From contig NZ_JAZDRL010000002.1 in NCBI RefSeq assembly GCF_047501465.1, forward strand, positions 744,001 to 808,000: a stretch of DNA of 64,000 bases. The letters are read 5' to 3'. This document shows, piece by piece, positions 26,611-34,472 of this stretch. Position 1 is the first letter of the stretch; every line of letters starts with the position of its first letter. This stretch comes from Pseudochelatococcus sp047501465 (GTDB lineage: Bacteria > Pseudomonadota > Alphaproteobacteria > Rhizobiales > Beijerinckiaceae). Both the position numbers and the translations under genes were made by a program. The notes under the pieces were generated by a model, which saw only the letters and a list, made by a program, of their open reading frames with translations, did no database searches and was not told where the DNA came from.

Positions 26611-27390
26611 TTAAGTCAGGCCTTCCTGTAAATGATCAAAGAAGCTCTTAAAAAGAACGCATTCTGATTCGTAATATTTAAGTTTTTCAACAAGTTGTTG
26701 ATGCTCTAGTTGCGAAGAACTACTAGGGTCAAAAATATCTTTTGCATCAAAAAAACTTGATATGCGTTCCTGAAAGGCTTCTTTCGCCTGAATTTTAACG
26801 ATGTCCATTGCCGGCATTAAAAGCTCATCGAGCTTTTCATTGACATTAATTATATATTCCTGAAGATTTTCATAATGGTCGCACATTTCAGCAAAAGTAG
26901 TATTGTCGTTTATGTCAAGAGAAGGAACGCTGGGTGTAGTGTAGTCCTCCAGCAGGCTATATGAATACGGATAGGTTCCATCTACACTCAACATGCTGTC
27001 TGCTCGGTTGAGGAATTGGCTGGCCGTCAAAGCATCTACGCCCAAATGATCAGCGATGTTTATGGTCGATTCTGATGAAAAACTATCAAAGAAACGCGCT
27101 AAAAGAAGACAGACTTTTGCTGAAAAGGTATCGCCGTTACGTATGTTACTCATTGCATCAATGAGCCAATTGATCGATTTCGCAGTAAACCACCCCTCCG
27201 CTTGATCGCTGGTAAGATGCGGAGTACTTGCGACTGCAATTACTATTTCTTGTGCGGAACCATTAGCAAAGCGACCTGATTTAACGTTGCTAATAAGCTC
27301 TGATATACCAAGTTTGTTTTCAGGAGGGGTATGGGGTTGGAAAGCATTGAAATTCGGAGCAGTGGTAGAGTGTAATGACGCCACAGACAT
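26611..27390 (-). CDS. orphan protein of unknown function, candidate secreted effector
   Basis: A 259-residue frame starting MSVASLHSTTAPNF, with AGGAAG 6 nt before the ATG at 27390; an upstream TTG at 27420 is in frame. I recognise no domain. The first 30 residues are rich in Ser, Thr, Asn and Pro, as in type III secretion signals. The rest looks helical and acidic, with a Cys-containing LLLARFFDSF segment and a C-terminal coiled-coil-like part (residues about 185-255). There is no signal peptide or membrane segment. Base composition is AT-rich compared with neighbouring genes, and the upstream region is extremely AT-rich. This suggests acquisition by transfer. A TTGACA promoter-like sequence lies about 80-105 bp upstream. 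Confidence 0.7.
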   Translation of the reverse strand: MSVASLHSTTAPNFNAFQPHTPPENKLGISELISNVKSGRFANGSAQEIVIAVASTPHLTSDQAEGWFTAKSINWLIDAMSNIRNGDTFSAKVCLLLARFFDSFSSESTINIADHLGVDALTASQFLNRADSMLSVDGTYPYSYSLLEDYTTPSVPSLDINDNTTFAEMCDHYENLQEYIINVNEKLDELLMPAMDIVKIQAKEAFQERISSFFDAKDIFDPSSSSQLEHQQLVEKLKYYESECVLFKSFFDHLQEGLT

Positions 27391-27664
27391 CGACAACTTC
27401 CTTGCTATGAATTCTGCCAATAATCTCGCAAGAATTTATGATCCATTTCGTAAAGGCACGCTACTTTATCAATAGCCCAAATAAACAATTTTGTCAAAAA
27501 TAAGAATCAAAAAAATTCAATGATTGTTGCTTGTTTTAATTTATTTATATTTAGGTTAATAATAGTTAAAATATAAATTTATATTGTATAATTATTTTTT
27601 TCAAAGGTATGACGCTTGGAAATATAAATTTATTTTTCGAAAATTCAGATGGTCTCCCACCCTT
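27391..27664. other. strongly AT-rich spacer
   Basis: About 270 bp between the orphan gene and the patatin gene, with long runs of A and T, especially 27480-27660. No gene is seen. Its composition differs sharply from the rest of the window. Confidence 0.7.
27469..27497 (-). promoter_or_regulatory. candidate promoter of the 259-residue orphan gene
   Basis: On the minus strand a perfect TTGACA (27492-27497) is followed after 17 bp by TATTGA (27469-27474), which matches only half of the -10 consensus. The region is AT-rich, so chance matches are possible. Confidence 0.4.
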
Positions 27665-28825
27665 TTACAAGCTGTTTTTCTGATGGACGTCATGCACTAC
27701 AATCCCGGCGCCTTGAGGGGGCATCTCCAGCCAGTCCCGCTGTTTGAGGGTACGTTTTGTATCCTCGTAGCCACTGCTCCAATGCTCGCGCATTGAGGTG
27801 CCAGAGAACTCGTAGTCCTTCGCATGGCCTTCATACGCTTTTTGTTGGTAGATCAAATGCAGGATGGTGATTTCCGGCATGGCGCTCAATTGATGACGCA
27901 GGTAGCGATCATCATCGCTCAATAACTCATCCGGTACTTTTCCGAGCAGGGCAACGAGTTTCGATTTCCAATCATGCAGCTGACGGTAGACATCCGTTGT
28001 GTATCGGGTGCGGGAGGAATACATAATATCCTTCTGCCGTCCGAGCACATCATTGATATCGCGTGGCAAAGGACCCCGCGCGCTGAAGAGATCGACCTGA
28101 AACACTAATGAATTCAGATGATCAGATTGTTCAAGCAGATGTTGCAGCGGCGTGTTGGAGACGAGGCCGCCATCCCAATAGTAATCCGTGCCGATTTTTT
28201 GCATGGGCAATGATGGTGGCAGGGCACCTGAGGCCATGATGTGCTCGACCAGTATTTCTTCCTGCGCATTATCAAAATACGTGAAATTGCCGTTCAGCAC
28301 GTTCACTGCGCCAACAGCAAAGCGCGTTTTCTGGTCGTTGAGCAACGAAAAGTCGACGAGCTCCTCCAATGTCTCCTGCAAAGGCTCTGTATCGTAGAAG
28401 CTGGTTGCCCCTTGCGCGCCTGCCGGACTGAAGTAAGGGCCTGGAAACTGCGGTTTGAAGAAGCCCGGCTGGCCGAGCATGTATGTCAACAGCGCGCTAT
28501 TGGCGTTGCGCACCTGCCGAAAAATATCGCCATCAGGCGTGTATGCCCATACTTTGCGTTCCGTAATACGTTCCCAGAAGGTGCGTAGTTTCTCAAGACG
28601 TTTGTTGGGAGGATTGCCCGCGATGATTGCAGCGTTAATTGCTCCGATTGATACGCCTGATACCCAGTCTGGCTCCAACCCCGCCTCATGCAATGCTTCA
28701 TAGACCCCGCCTTGATAGGCGCCCAGCGCGCCGCCCCCCTGCAACACCAATGCTACGCGGTCACATCGGTCGGGCCGCCAGCCAAGTGGTGTTGTCAGTT
28801 TGGAGGTAGGGGAAGAGGCGTCCAT
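27665..28825 (-). CDS. patatin-like phospholipase family protein
   Basis: This 386-residue protein has the patatin catalytic set. The oxyanion-hole GGGALGAY (about 30-37) comes first, then the nucleophile elbow GVSIGA (Ser near residue 59), then Asp in YYWDGGLVSNTP for the Ser-Asp dyad. The C-terminal half (SSRTRYTTDVYRQL, EITILHLIYQ, EFSGTSMREHW) resembles the DUF3734 extension found in many alphaproteobacterial patatins. It should hydrolyse acyl esters of phospholipids; no signal peptide is seen. AGGAAA lies about 8 nt before the ATG at 28825. It stands beside the AT-rich spacer and the orphan gene, but its own composition is ordinary. Confidence 0.92.
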   Translation of the reverse strand: MDASSPTSKLTTPLGWRPDRCDRVALVLQGGGALGAYQGGVYEALHEAGLEPDWVSGVSIGAINAAIIAGNPPNKRLEKLRTFWERITERKVWAYTPDGDIFRQVRNANSALLTYMLGQPGFFKPQFPGPYFSPAGAQGATSFYDTEPLQETLEELVDFSLLNDQKTRFAVGAVNVLNGNFTYFDNAQEEILVEHIMASGALPPSLPMQKIGTDYYWDGGLVSNTPLQHLLEQSDHLNSLVFQVDLFSARGPLPRDINDVLGRQKDIMYSSRTRYTTDVYRQLHDWKSKLVALLGKVPDELLSDDDRYLRHQLSAMPEITILHLIYQQKAYEGHAKDYEFSGTSMREHWSSGYEDTKRTLKQRDWLEMPPQGAGIVVHDVHQKNSL

Positions 28826-29067
28826 AGGTGTCTTTCCTGTTGAGCGCAAAGGCAGCGTCTTCAAGTCGTGATGGCCGAAGGTAATAAAGCACGTGCTAAA
28901 ATACCAAGTAAGCGGCTATACATGGCGCATGCATGTAGCGTATCTGCTAGAGATAGCGATGAGTGCATCATGCATATGCTGAAACAGTTTGGCATGGCAA
29001 TGTTGCGTGAGCATAGCTTGCATGAGCCATCTGAAGAGCGCTCAACAATAATATGCGGGGAAATGGT

Positions 29068-29985
29068 ATGGGTAGCATTGCAATAGGTGGATTGCCCATA
29101 GGCAAGGTGCATTGCGTTGCACCAGCAGGCGATCGGTGCGGGGAAGGTGCTGTGTGGCATCCATCGGAAAAAGCCGTGTACTGGACCGATATCAACCGCT
29201 TCCTTATTCATCGTTATGATGAAGAAACAGATGCAGTGAACTCATGGTTTTTTGATGAGCCGGTGGTGGCGCTTGCCCTCACTGAGCGCGATGATACGCT
29301 CCTTGTTGCGCTCGCCTCGCGGTTGATCTTGTGGGAACCGCAAACGGATGTCCGCCGCGATCATGGTTTCACTCTCAATGGCTGGCCCAAGGTGCGTCTT
29401 AATGATGGACGGGCTGATCCTTTGGGGAATTTCTGGGTTGGCTCAATGCGCAATAATGTCAATCCCGACGGTAGCCCAGGTGCGGCGGGTGGCACGGACG
29501 GTGTCTTGTATCGGATTGACAGCGCCAATACCCATACGGTTTTCCGTCGGGATCTGGGGATTGCGAATACGCTGTGCTGGAGTCCTGATCTGACACGGTT
29601 CTACCATGCAGATACACTCGCCAATACGATCTGTGTCTGGGATTATGATGCCAAGACAGGTGCGATATCGAATGAGCGTCCCTTTTTTGCAGGTTTTGAG
29701 CGCGGATACCCGGATGGTTCAGCGATCGATAGCGAAGGGTATTTGTGGAATTGCCGCTTTGGCGGTCAATGTATTGTGCGGATCGCGCCCGATGGCACGA
29801 TTGATCGCATCATCGAAATGCCTGCCCAGAACATCACTACGGCGGTGTTTGGCGGAAATGATCTGAAAACGTTATATGCGACTTCAGCCGGCGCTGAAAC
29901 CCATGCGGGTGATAGATTGGCTGGGTCGTTGTTTGCATTGCGTACGCAAACACCGGGGTTGGCGCCTTACCGGGTGCGGCTATAA
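29068..29985 (+). CDS. SMP-30/gluconolactonase family protein
   Basis: This 305-residue six-bladed beta-propeller protein contains GEGAVWHPSEKAVYWTDI (first metal Glu), LNDGRADPLGNFWVGSM (Asn and following blocks), NTLCWSPDLTRFYHADT and GYPDGSAIDSEGYLWNC (metal Asp). Family members hydrolyse sugar lactones with a divalent metal. The actual lactone is not predictable. GGGGA precedes the ATG at 29068 by about 6 nt. The gene stands alone between the patatin (divergent) and the candidate effector (convergent). Confidence 0.92.
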   Translation: MGSIAIGGLPIGKVHCVAPAGDRCGEGAVWHPSEKAVYWTDINRFLIHRYDEETDAVNSWFFDEPVVALALTERDDTLLVALASRLILWEPQTDVRRDHGFTLNGWPKVRLNDGRADPLGNFWVGSMRNNVNPDGSPGAAGGTDGVLYRIDSANTHTVFRRDLGIANTLCWSPDLTRFYHADTLANTICVWDYDAKTGAISNERPFFAGFERGYPDGSAIDSEGYLWNCRFGGQCIVRIAPDGTIDRIIEMPAQNITTAVFGGNDLKTLYATSAGAETHAGDRLAGSLFALRTQTPGLAPYRVRL

Positions 29986-30027
29986 ACAATGCTAGACCGT
30001 TAATGGCTAGCTATTAAAAGTGCGAAT

Positions 30028-30999
30028 TTACCCACTCAATCCGAATACGGTTTGCGTATTAATGTTTGCACGCCGTTCCGCATCCCACTGATATTGCTCT
30101 TCAGCGCTTCTGTTCATACATTCCTTGGCAAAATTATGCAGGATCTCGTCAATTGGTAGTGGGGTTCTTTTCTCTTGGGCTGCGTGCTGTTGTTCTGTCA
30201 TAACAGCATCAATCGCTGCCGTTGAAAAGATACCGCAAGACAATCTGAGGTGTTGTTGCAGGTTATATTTAATAACCTGTAGCGGCGCCATGTTTGATGC
30301 TTCAAGTATGGGCTGAATTTGAGATTGAATATGCTCACTACTATTAATCGAATCAAACAGTGTAGCTTTCCGCTGGCCATCGACATTTGTATGTATAAAT
30401 AACGTTACCCAATGGCCTGAATTACTGCGGCCTACATGAAATGGGATGCAAATGGGTGATATGAGATTTCCTTGTGGGTCGTTACGTGGATTCAGAAGGA
30501 TATCGCTTATATCCTTGATACGTACAGGGCCATAAACATGGTCAAAAGGCTTGTCATTCTCGGAGAAGGGGTTTTGTATCCATGCTTTAAGCGCTCCCTG
30601 CATCTCGTTCTCGTTCAGCATCGGCGTGCATGCTTGAGGGCTTGCGTTATTGTTCCCGGCCGCCCCGCAGGCTCGCAGGCATGCTGCTTCTATAGCAGAT
30701 ACAATCCACCCAATTATTGGGATTGATTTCAGGGCTTCTAGTAGTCTTCTCAGAATGCTGCTGTCGGATGGAGGTGGAAGAGCCTTAATTTTACGTGGCT
30801 GATTAACTTCTTCCATATTCTTGCCAGGCAGGCTTTTTAAGGGCGACGCGGGGAAAGAAGGCCGGTCGTGTTGCCGCACCCCTTGTTCACCATTCCGGAA
30901 TTCGCCAGCTGCAGGTGGCAAAGGCAAGGTATGATCTGCACTATAAGGAACTAGATGCTGATTGCTTTGTAAGGAAGGAGAGGTTGAAGCAGCAGTCAT
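30028..30999 (-). CDS. CE-clan (Ulp1/C48-like) cysteine protease, candidate host-directed effector
   Basis: A 323-residue orphan. Residues 1-80 are polar and rich in Ser, Thr, Pro and Gln; residues 93-110 form a hydrophobic helix (IPIIGWIVSAIEAACLRA). The C-terminal part has the ordered CE-clan blocks: SGHWVTLFIH (His196), ATLFDSINS (Asp216), YNLQQHLRLSCGIFS (Gln249, Cys255). The 6-residue Gln-to-Cys spacing equals that of yeast Ulp1 (Gln574, Cys580), and the His-Trp and Cys-Gly pairs are typical. Bacterial relatives such as SseL, ElaD, XopD and ChlaDub cleave ubiquitin or SUMO-like proteins in eukaryotic hosts. Here the substrate is unknown; acetyltransferase activity, as in the related YopJ group, is a weaker alternative. 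There is no Sec signal. Upstream DNA is AT-rich. It lies between SMP-30 and dedA genes with no secretion genes nearby. Confidence 0.72.
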   Translation of the reverse strand: MTAASTSPSLQSNQHLVPYSADHTLPLPPAAGEFRNGEQGVRQHDRPSFPASPLKSLPGKNMEEVNQPRKIKALPPPSDSSILRRLLEALKSIPIIGWIVSAIEAACLRACGAAGNNNASPQACTPMLNENEMQGALKAWIQNPFSENDKPFDHVYGPVRIKDISDILLNPRNDPQGNLISPICIPFHVGRSNSGHWVTLFIHTNVDGQRKATLFDSINSSEHIQSQIQPILEASNMAPLQVIKYNLQQHLRLSCGIFSTAAIDAVMTEQQHAAQEKRTPLPIDEILHNFAKECMNRSAEEQYQWDAERRANINTQTVFGLSG

Positions 31000-31114
31000 G
31001 ACAAATCACCACATCAATAAAGATATATTTTAATAATTTATGGAAAACACCGAATCACGAAAACGATAAACCAGATTGATCTGATAGGCAATAACTGTAG
31101 GCTCTTTTCCTCTC

Positions 31115-31636
31115 TTAACCCATAAAATGCCGCAGTACAGCTGCTGTTGGTGCAAGTAAAATAAACGCCCATACCATGGCTGAGCCCACATTTGCCAGCT
31201 GGAAATATAGTTGCGGCATGCCAAAGATACCTGCAATCAAGGGCACAACAGCGCGCAAGGGGCCAAAGAAGCGTCCAATAGCGATGCTCCATACGCCAAA
31301 GCGCTCGAAAAAGGCCTGCCCGCGCTTGGCCATTTCAGGATGGCGGGACAGCGGCCATACGGTCAAAGCACGATCTTTGAAGTAATAACCAGCCCAATAG
31401 GATATCCAGTCCCCCAATGCCGCGCCCGCTGCTGCTGCTGCCCATACGGGCCAAAAGGCAATCTCCGATGCGCCGATCAGCGCACCAATACCGATCAGAA
31501 TGGCCCATCCGGGCACCAGTAGAGAGAGAAACGCAAACGATTCCGCAAATGCAACCAGAAACACAATTGGTGAAGCCCATGCCGCATGGGTGCTGGCAAA
31601 GGCGATCGTCGTATCGATAAGCGAAGACAAGCTCAT
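31115..31636 (-). CDS. DedA family membrane protein
   Basis: This 173-residue integral membrane protein has about four hydrophobic segments. It shows the DedA blocks FAESFAFLSLLVPG, GAALGDWISYWAGYYF and FFERFGVWSIAIGRFFGPLRAVVPLIAGI. The conserved Arg in GRFFGPLRA and the Glu/Asp residues fit the family, known as half-transporters implicated in lipid flipping and proton-dependent envelope homeostasis. It is somewhat shorter than E. coli DedA proteins. It is transcribed toward the protease gene, with 115 bp between. Confidence 0.9.
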   Translation of the reverse strand: MSLSSLIDTTIAFASTHAAWASPIVFLVAFAESFAFLSLLVPGWAILIGIGALIGASEIAFWPVWAAAAAGAALGDWISYWAGYYFKDRALTVWPLSRHPEMAKRGQAFFERFGVWSIAIGRFFGPLRAVVPLIAGIFGMPQLYFQLANVGSAMVWAFILLAPTAAVLRHFMG

Positions 31637-31813
31637 AAGGTTGCTGGTCCTGGATGATTATTCTGATTGATTATCAGGGGGATTGCGCGGAGGATTATGC
31701 AAGCGTAGAAATGTTTTCCTGCAGGTTTTTGGCTTCTCAGGCAAGCACTCCTAACGTGTAGCTGCAGTGGATGCGGCTTTGGCGTTTATTTTCAGTCGGG
31801 GTTTTCATCAACT

Positions 31814-32662
31814 ATGAATGTGCTCTCCATCCAATCCCATGTTGCTTACGGTCATGTCGGAAATGCGGCAGCGATATTCCCCATGCAGCGGCTTGGCGTT
31901 GATGTCTGGCCAATCCACACGGTGCAGTTTTCCAATCACACAGGCTATGGCTCGTGGAAGGGACGCGTGTTTGATGGCCATTCGATTGAAGATCTGGTCG
32001 AAGGTATTAGTGAACGTGGCGTGTTGGGACAGTGCAATGGCGTGTTGTCCGGCTATATGGGGTCGGCGGATATTGGTAGCGCAATTCTGTCAACAGTCGA
32101 GCGTGTGCGCGGCGCTAACCCCGAGGCACTCTATTGCTGTGATCCAGTGATTGGTGATGTCGGGCGAGGGGTATTTGTGCGACCTGGCATCGCCGAGTTC
32201 ATGCGGGATCACGCTGTGCCTGCGGCTGATATTGTCACGCCCAATCATTTCGAGCTGGAGAACCTGTCAGGTTTCTCGGTCAAAACACTGGAAGAGGCAC
32301 GTATTGCAATCGCGGCTATTCATGCAAAGGGGCCAAAGGTGGTGCTCGTCACCTCCGTCAATACCGTTGAGACGCCAGACAATTATATTGATTTGTTGGC
32401 ATCGGAAGCTGGCAACCTTTACCGGGTGCGCACGCCGCACTTGCCCATTTATATCAGCGGCGGTGGCGATGTGATCGCGGCGCTATTCTTCGTGCACTAT
32501 CTAAAAAGCCGTTCTGCCCTGGTTGCTCTTGAAGCGGCAGCATCCTCGATCTACGGCCTGCTCAAGACCACAGTGGATATGGGGGCAACCGAAATTCGTC
32601 TTATCGAAGCGCAGGATGAATTTACAAATCCTAGCCATCGGTTCGAAGCGCAAGCCGTTTAG
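31814..32662 (+). CDS. pdxY: pyridoxal kinase
   Basis: This 282-residue ribokinase-fold enzyme contains VLSIQSHVAYGHVGN at the start, FSNHTGYGSWKG, YCCDPVIGDVGRGVFV and TPNHFELENLSG. The C-terminal anion-hole region is SGGGDVIAALFFVH (catalytic Asp). It phosphorylates pyridoxal in vitamin B6 salvage. PdxY and PdxK are similar; the alphaproteobacterial gene is usually named pdxY. It is followed 86 bp later by the Nudix gene on the same strand. Confidence 0.94.
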   Translation: MNVLSIQSHVAYGHVGNAAAIFPMQRLGVDVWPIHTVQFSNHTGYGSWKGRVFDGHSIEDLVEGISERGVLGQCNGVLSGYMGSADIGSAILSTVERVRGANPEALYCCDPVIGDVGRGVFVRPGIAEFMRDHAVPAADIVTPNHFELENLSGFSVKTLEEARIAIAAIHAKGPKVVLVTSVNTVETPDNYIDLLASEAGNLYRVRTPHLPIYISGGGDVIAALFFVHYLKSRSALVALEAAASSIYGLLKTTVDMGATEIRLIEAQDEFTNPSHRFEAQAV

Positions 32663-32748
32663 GAGGGGGGGCACCCAAGGATCAGGGGTGCTTTTGCATT
32701 GCATTTATGTTCAATTGATTGATGCAATATCAATAAGATTGGACGATC

Positions 32749-33465
32749 ATGCGTATTATTTCTCTCCGTAAGATAGAAGCGCATCTGGATACAAGTCCTT
32801 GGCGCTGGGCAGTTGAGAATCGCGAGCGAATAGAGGCAAACTGGGCGCGGCGATTGCTTGAAAAGCCTGCTATCTTTAATGGCATCGTGTTGGTATGCAC
32901 CCATATTGCGGTAGATGGGGATGTGTTAAGAGCCCGCCTTCGCGAAGCGGAATATTCCGCCTTACTTGCAATGATCGATTACGGCTTCCCAGAGCCTGGT
33001 GTCGGTAATTGCTTCGGTGCGGCTGCGCTGCGGGCTAGCGATGGTGCCTTCGTGTTGGGTGAAATGGCTTCGCACACGGCCAATGGTGGGCGCGTTTATT
33101 TCCCTGGCGGCAATCTCGATCGTGCTGACCTGCGTGCTGATGGCAGCATTGATATAGACGGCAGTGTGCGGCGTGAATTGCTTGAGGAGGTCGGTCTTGG
33201 CCCCGATGACGTCGTATTTGAGGACGGCTGGACAGCTATCATTAACGGTCCGCGAACGGCCTTATTGAAGCAGGCATTCTCTCCTTTACCAGCAGAAGCT
33301 CTCAAGGCGAGAATTGAAACATTTTTGGCGCGCGAGGCAGAACCAGAGTTATCCGGTGTACGCCTCGTTCGCTCTAGCACGGACGTGGATCCATCCGTGA
33401 TGCCTGTTTATGTGACTGGTTTTATTAACCAGGCTTTTTCAACGCTGTTCAATCAGGTCGGATAG
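32749..33465 (+). CDS. Nudix hydrolase-like protein with a variant Nudix box
   Basis: This 238-residue protein has the second half of a Nudix box, RRELLEEVGL (REUxEExGU pattern), preceded by GRVYFPGGNLD. The normal spacing Gx5Ex7 before REU is not present; instead about 15 Asp-rich residues separate the PGGNLD from RREL. The family hydrolyses nucleoside diphosphates linked to another group. The longer N-terminal region (about 80 residues) is not recognised. GGA lies 6 nt before the ATG. The last 13 bp overlap the 3' end of the convergent lipoprotein gene. Confidence 0.78.
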   Translation: MRIISLRKIEAHLDTSPWRWAVENRERIEANWARRLLEKPAIFNGIVLVCTHIAVDGDVLRARLREAEYSALLAMIDYGFPEPGVGNCFGAAALRASDGAFVLGEMASHTANGGRVYFPGGNLDRADLRADGSIDIDGSVRRELLEEVGLGPDDVVFEDGWTAIINGPRTALLKQAFSPLPAEALKARIETFLAREAEPELSGVRLVRSSTDVDPSVMPVYVTGFINQAFSTLFNQVG

Positions 33466-33827
33466 CCGAACGAGCGCTTGGTGTTGTTGAGTGAGCTCAT
33501 TGCAGCGCTGTTATTGCCTGCCATGCAGGTAGCGGCGGCACTGGCGATCTGTGGGGCAATCCGGTCGTAGACTGTCTGGCTAAGGAAGCCGGTGCGCACA
33601 TCGCGGTCGATCAGGTTGCGGTAAGCGATGATTGGCGCGCCGCAGGGCTGTTGAGAAAGCGCGGCTGTGTTGAGAGGTGCTGCGTATACTGAGCCATCAT
33701 GAGCTTCAGCCTTGACAGGCGCATTCTGGCTTGTGTTGCAGGATGCAGTCAAAAGTGCTGCAAGCATCGCGCCTGTCAGCAGAGCTGAAGTCTTGATACG
33801 GGTTGAAACGGTTGAAGTGAACGTCAC
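33453..33827 (-). CDS. small lipoprotein of unknown function
   Basis: Starting at the GTG at 33827, with a strong GGGAGG 5 nt upstream, this encodes a 124-residue protein. The signal peptide has a lipobox LLTASC, with Cys near residue 30. The mature part has three more Cys residues and the segments LIDRDVRTGFLSQTVYDRI and AATCMAGNNSAAMSSL. The family is not recognised; similar small lipoproteins exist in Hyphomicrobiales. The GTG start is preferred to an upstream ATG because of its ribosome-binding site and because the signal peptide then has a normal length. Confidence 0.78.
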   Translation of the reverse strand: MTFTSTVSTRIKTSALLTGAMLAALLTASCNTSQNAPVKAEAHDGSVYAAPLNTAALSQQPCGAPIIAYRNLIDRDVRTGFLSQTVYDRIAPQIASAAATCMAGNNSAAMSSLNNTKRSFGYPT

Positions 33828-33945
33828 AAGAGCCTCCCGAAAAACGACAAAACCAGACGGATTCGCACCATCCAACGGCATGCAAAATCATCAAATTGTT
33901 TGTCGTCGTCAACCGGCTGAGCGATATTAGCAGTGTGTTAAGGAA

Positions 33946-34230
33946 TTATCTGTCGCAAGTGATAGCAATTCTGCCCACGCTGGCCCCCTCGTTTGCAGGG
34001 CGCATATCCGAGGCGTGATGATAGCCTTGCGCTACGCACCAGGCATTGGCAACCTGCACTGCGCACTCGCCGCCCTGGGTGAGGCAGTCGGCAACGCCGT
34101 ATCCATCATTGACGGGGAGAAGAAATGTCGGACTGTCAGCATTACCAGCATTCGCCTGTACGGGCAGAATTGAAATGGCAAACAGTGGCAAGGAAAGCGC
34201 GAAAAAAGATGCAATTAGAATTCGAATCAT
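33946..34230 (-). CDS. small exported cysteine-containing protein
   Basis: A 94-residue protein starting MIRILIASFFALSLPLF, with a Sec signal peptide ending near VQANA. The mature part has four Cys (VADCLTQGGECAVQVANAWCVAQGY and a final TCDR), likely forming two disulfides in the periplasm. No known function. The ATG at 34230 lacks a strong ribosome-binding site; an upstream in-frame start at 34269 is possible but would add a charged stretch before the signal. About 120 bp upstream of the lipoprotein gene and in the same orientation. Confidence 0.7.
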   Translation of the reverse strand: MIRILIASFFALSLPLFAISILPVQANAGNADSPTFLLPVNDGYGVADCLTQGGECAVQVANAWCVAQGYHHASDMRPANEGASVGRIAITCDR

Positions 34231-34354
34231 GATTTGCGCTCTGAAAAAGATTGTCACAGGATGCGTCAAATTTCACGCATAGCCAGCGTTTTATGCCACG
34301 TAAGGTATGAAAAAAGTTTGAAAATGCTCCTGATTTCGACACTTTTAGCATAGG

Positions 34355-34441
34355 TAAGGCGCTATATAGATAAATTAATGCGGCCTCGTTGCTCTATCTC
34401 TTGGGTTCATGCATATGCCTAGGTTAGAATCCCCTGTCGGC
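34355..34441 (+). repeat. intergenic repeat element, copy 4 (diverged)
   Basis: A 42-bp unit at 34355-34396 ends in GTTGCTCTA and contains GATAAATTAATGC, close to copy 2 (GATAAATCAGATGC). Its left end, TAAGGC, has drifted. About 25 bp later GGTTAGAATCCCCTGTCGG may be the diverged tail. It lies upstream of cysS. Confidence 0.5.
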
Positions 34442-34472
34442 GCGTTATTCTGTGGGAATGAGGGTAAGAGGC

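Noticed and set aside
28868..29086. 72-residue plus-strand frame upstream of the SMP-30 gene
   Set aside because: No recognisable domain and no good ribosome-binding site; it overlaps the SMP-30 start by 19 bp. Not supported enough to list.
34410..34445. GGTTAGAATCCCC segment resembling a tRNA T-arm, as if a tRNA or attachment site lay before cysS
   Set aside because: No acceptor, D or anticodon stem can be formed around it. It fits better as the diverged tail of the intergenic repeat element at 34355-34441.
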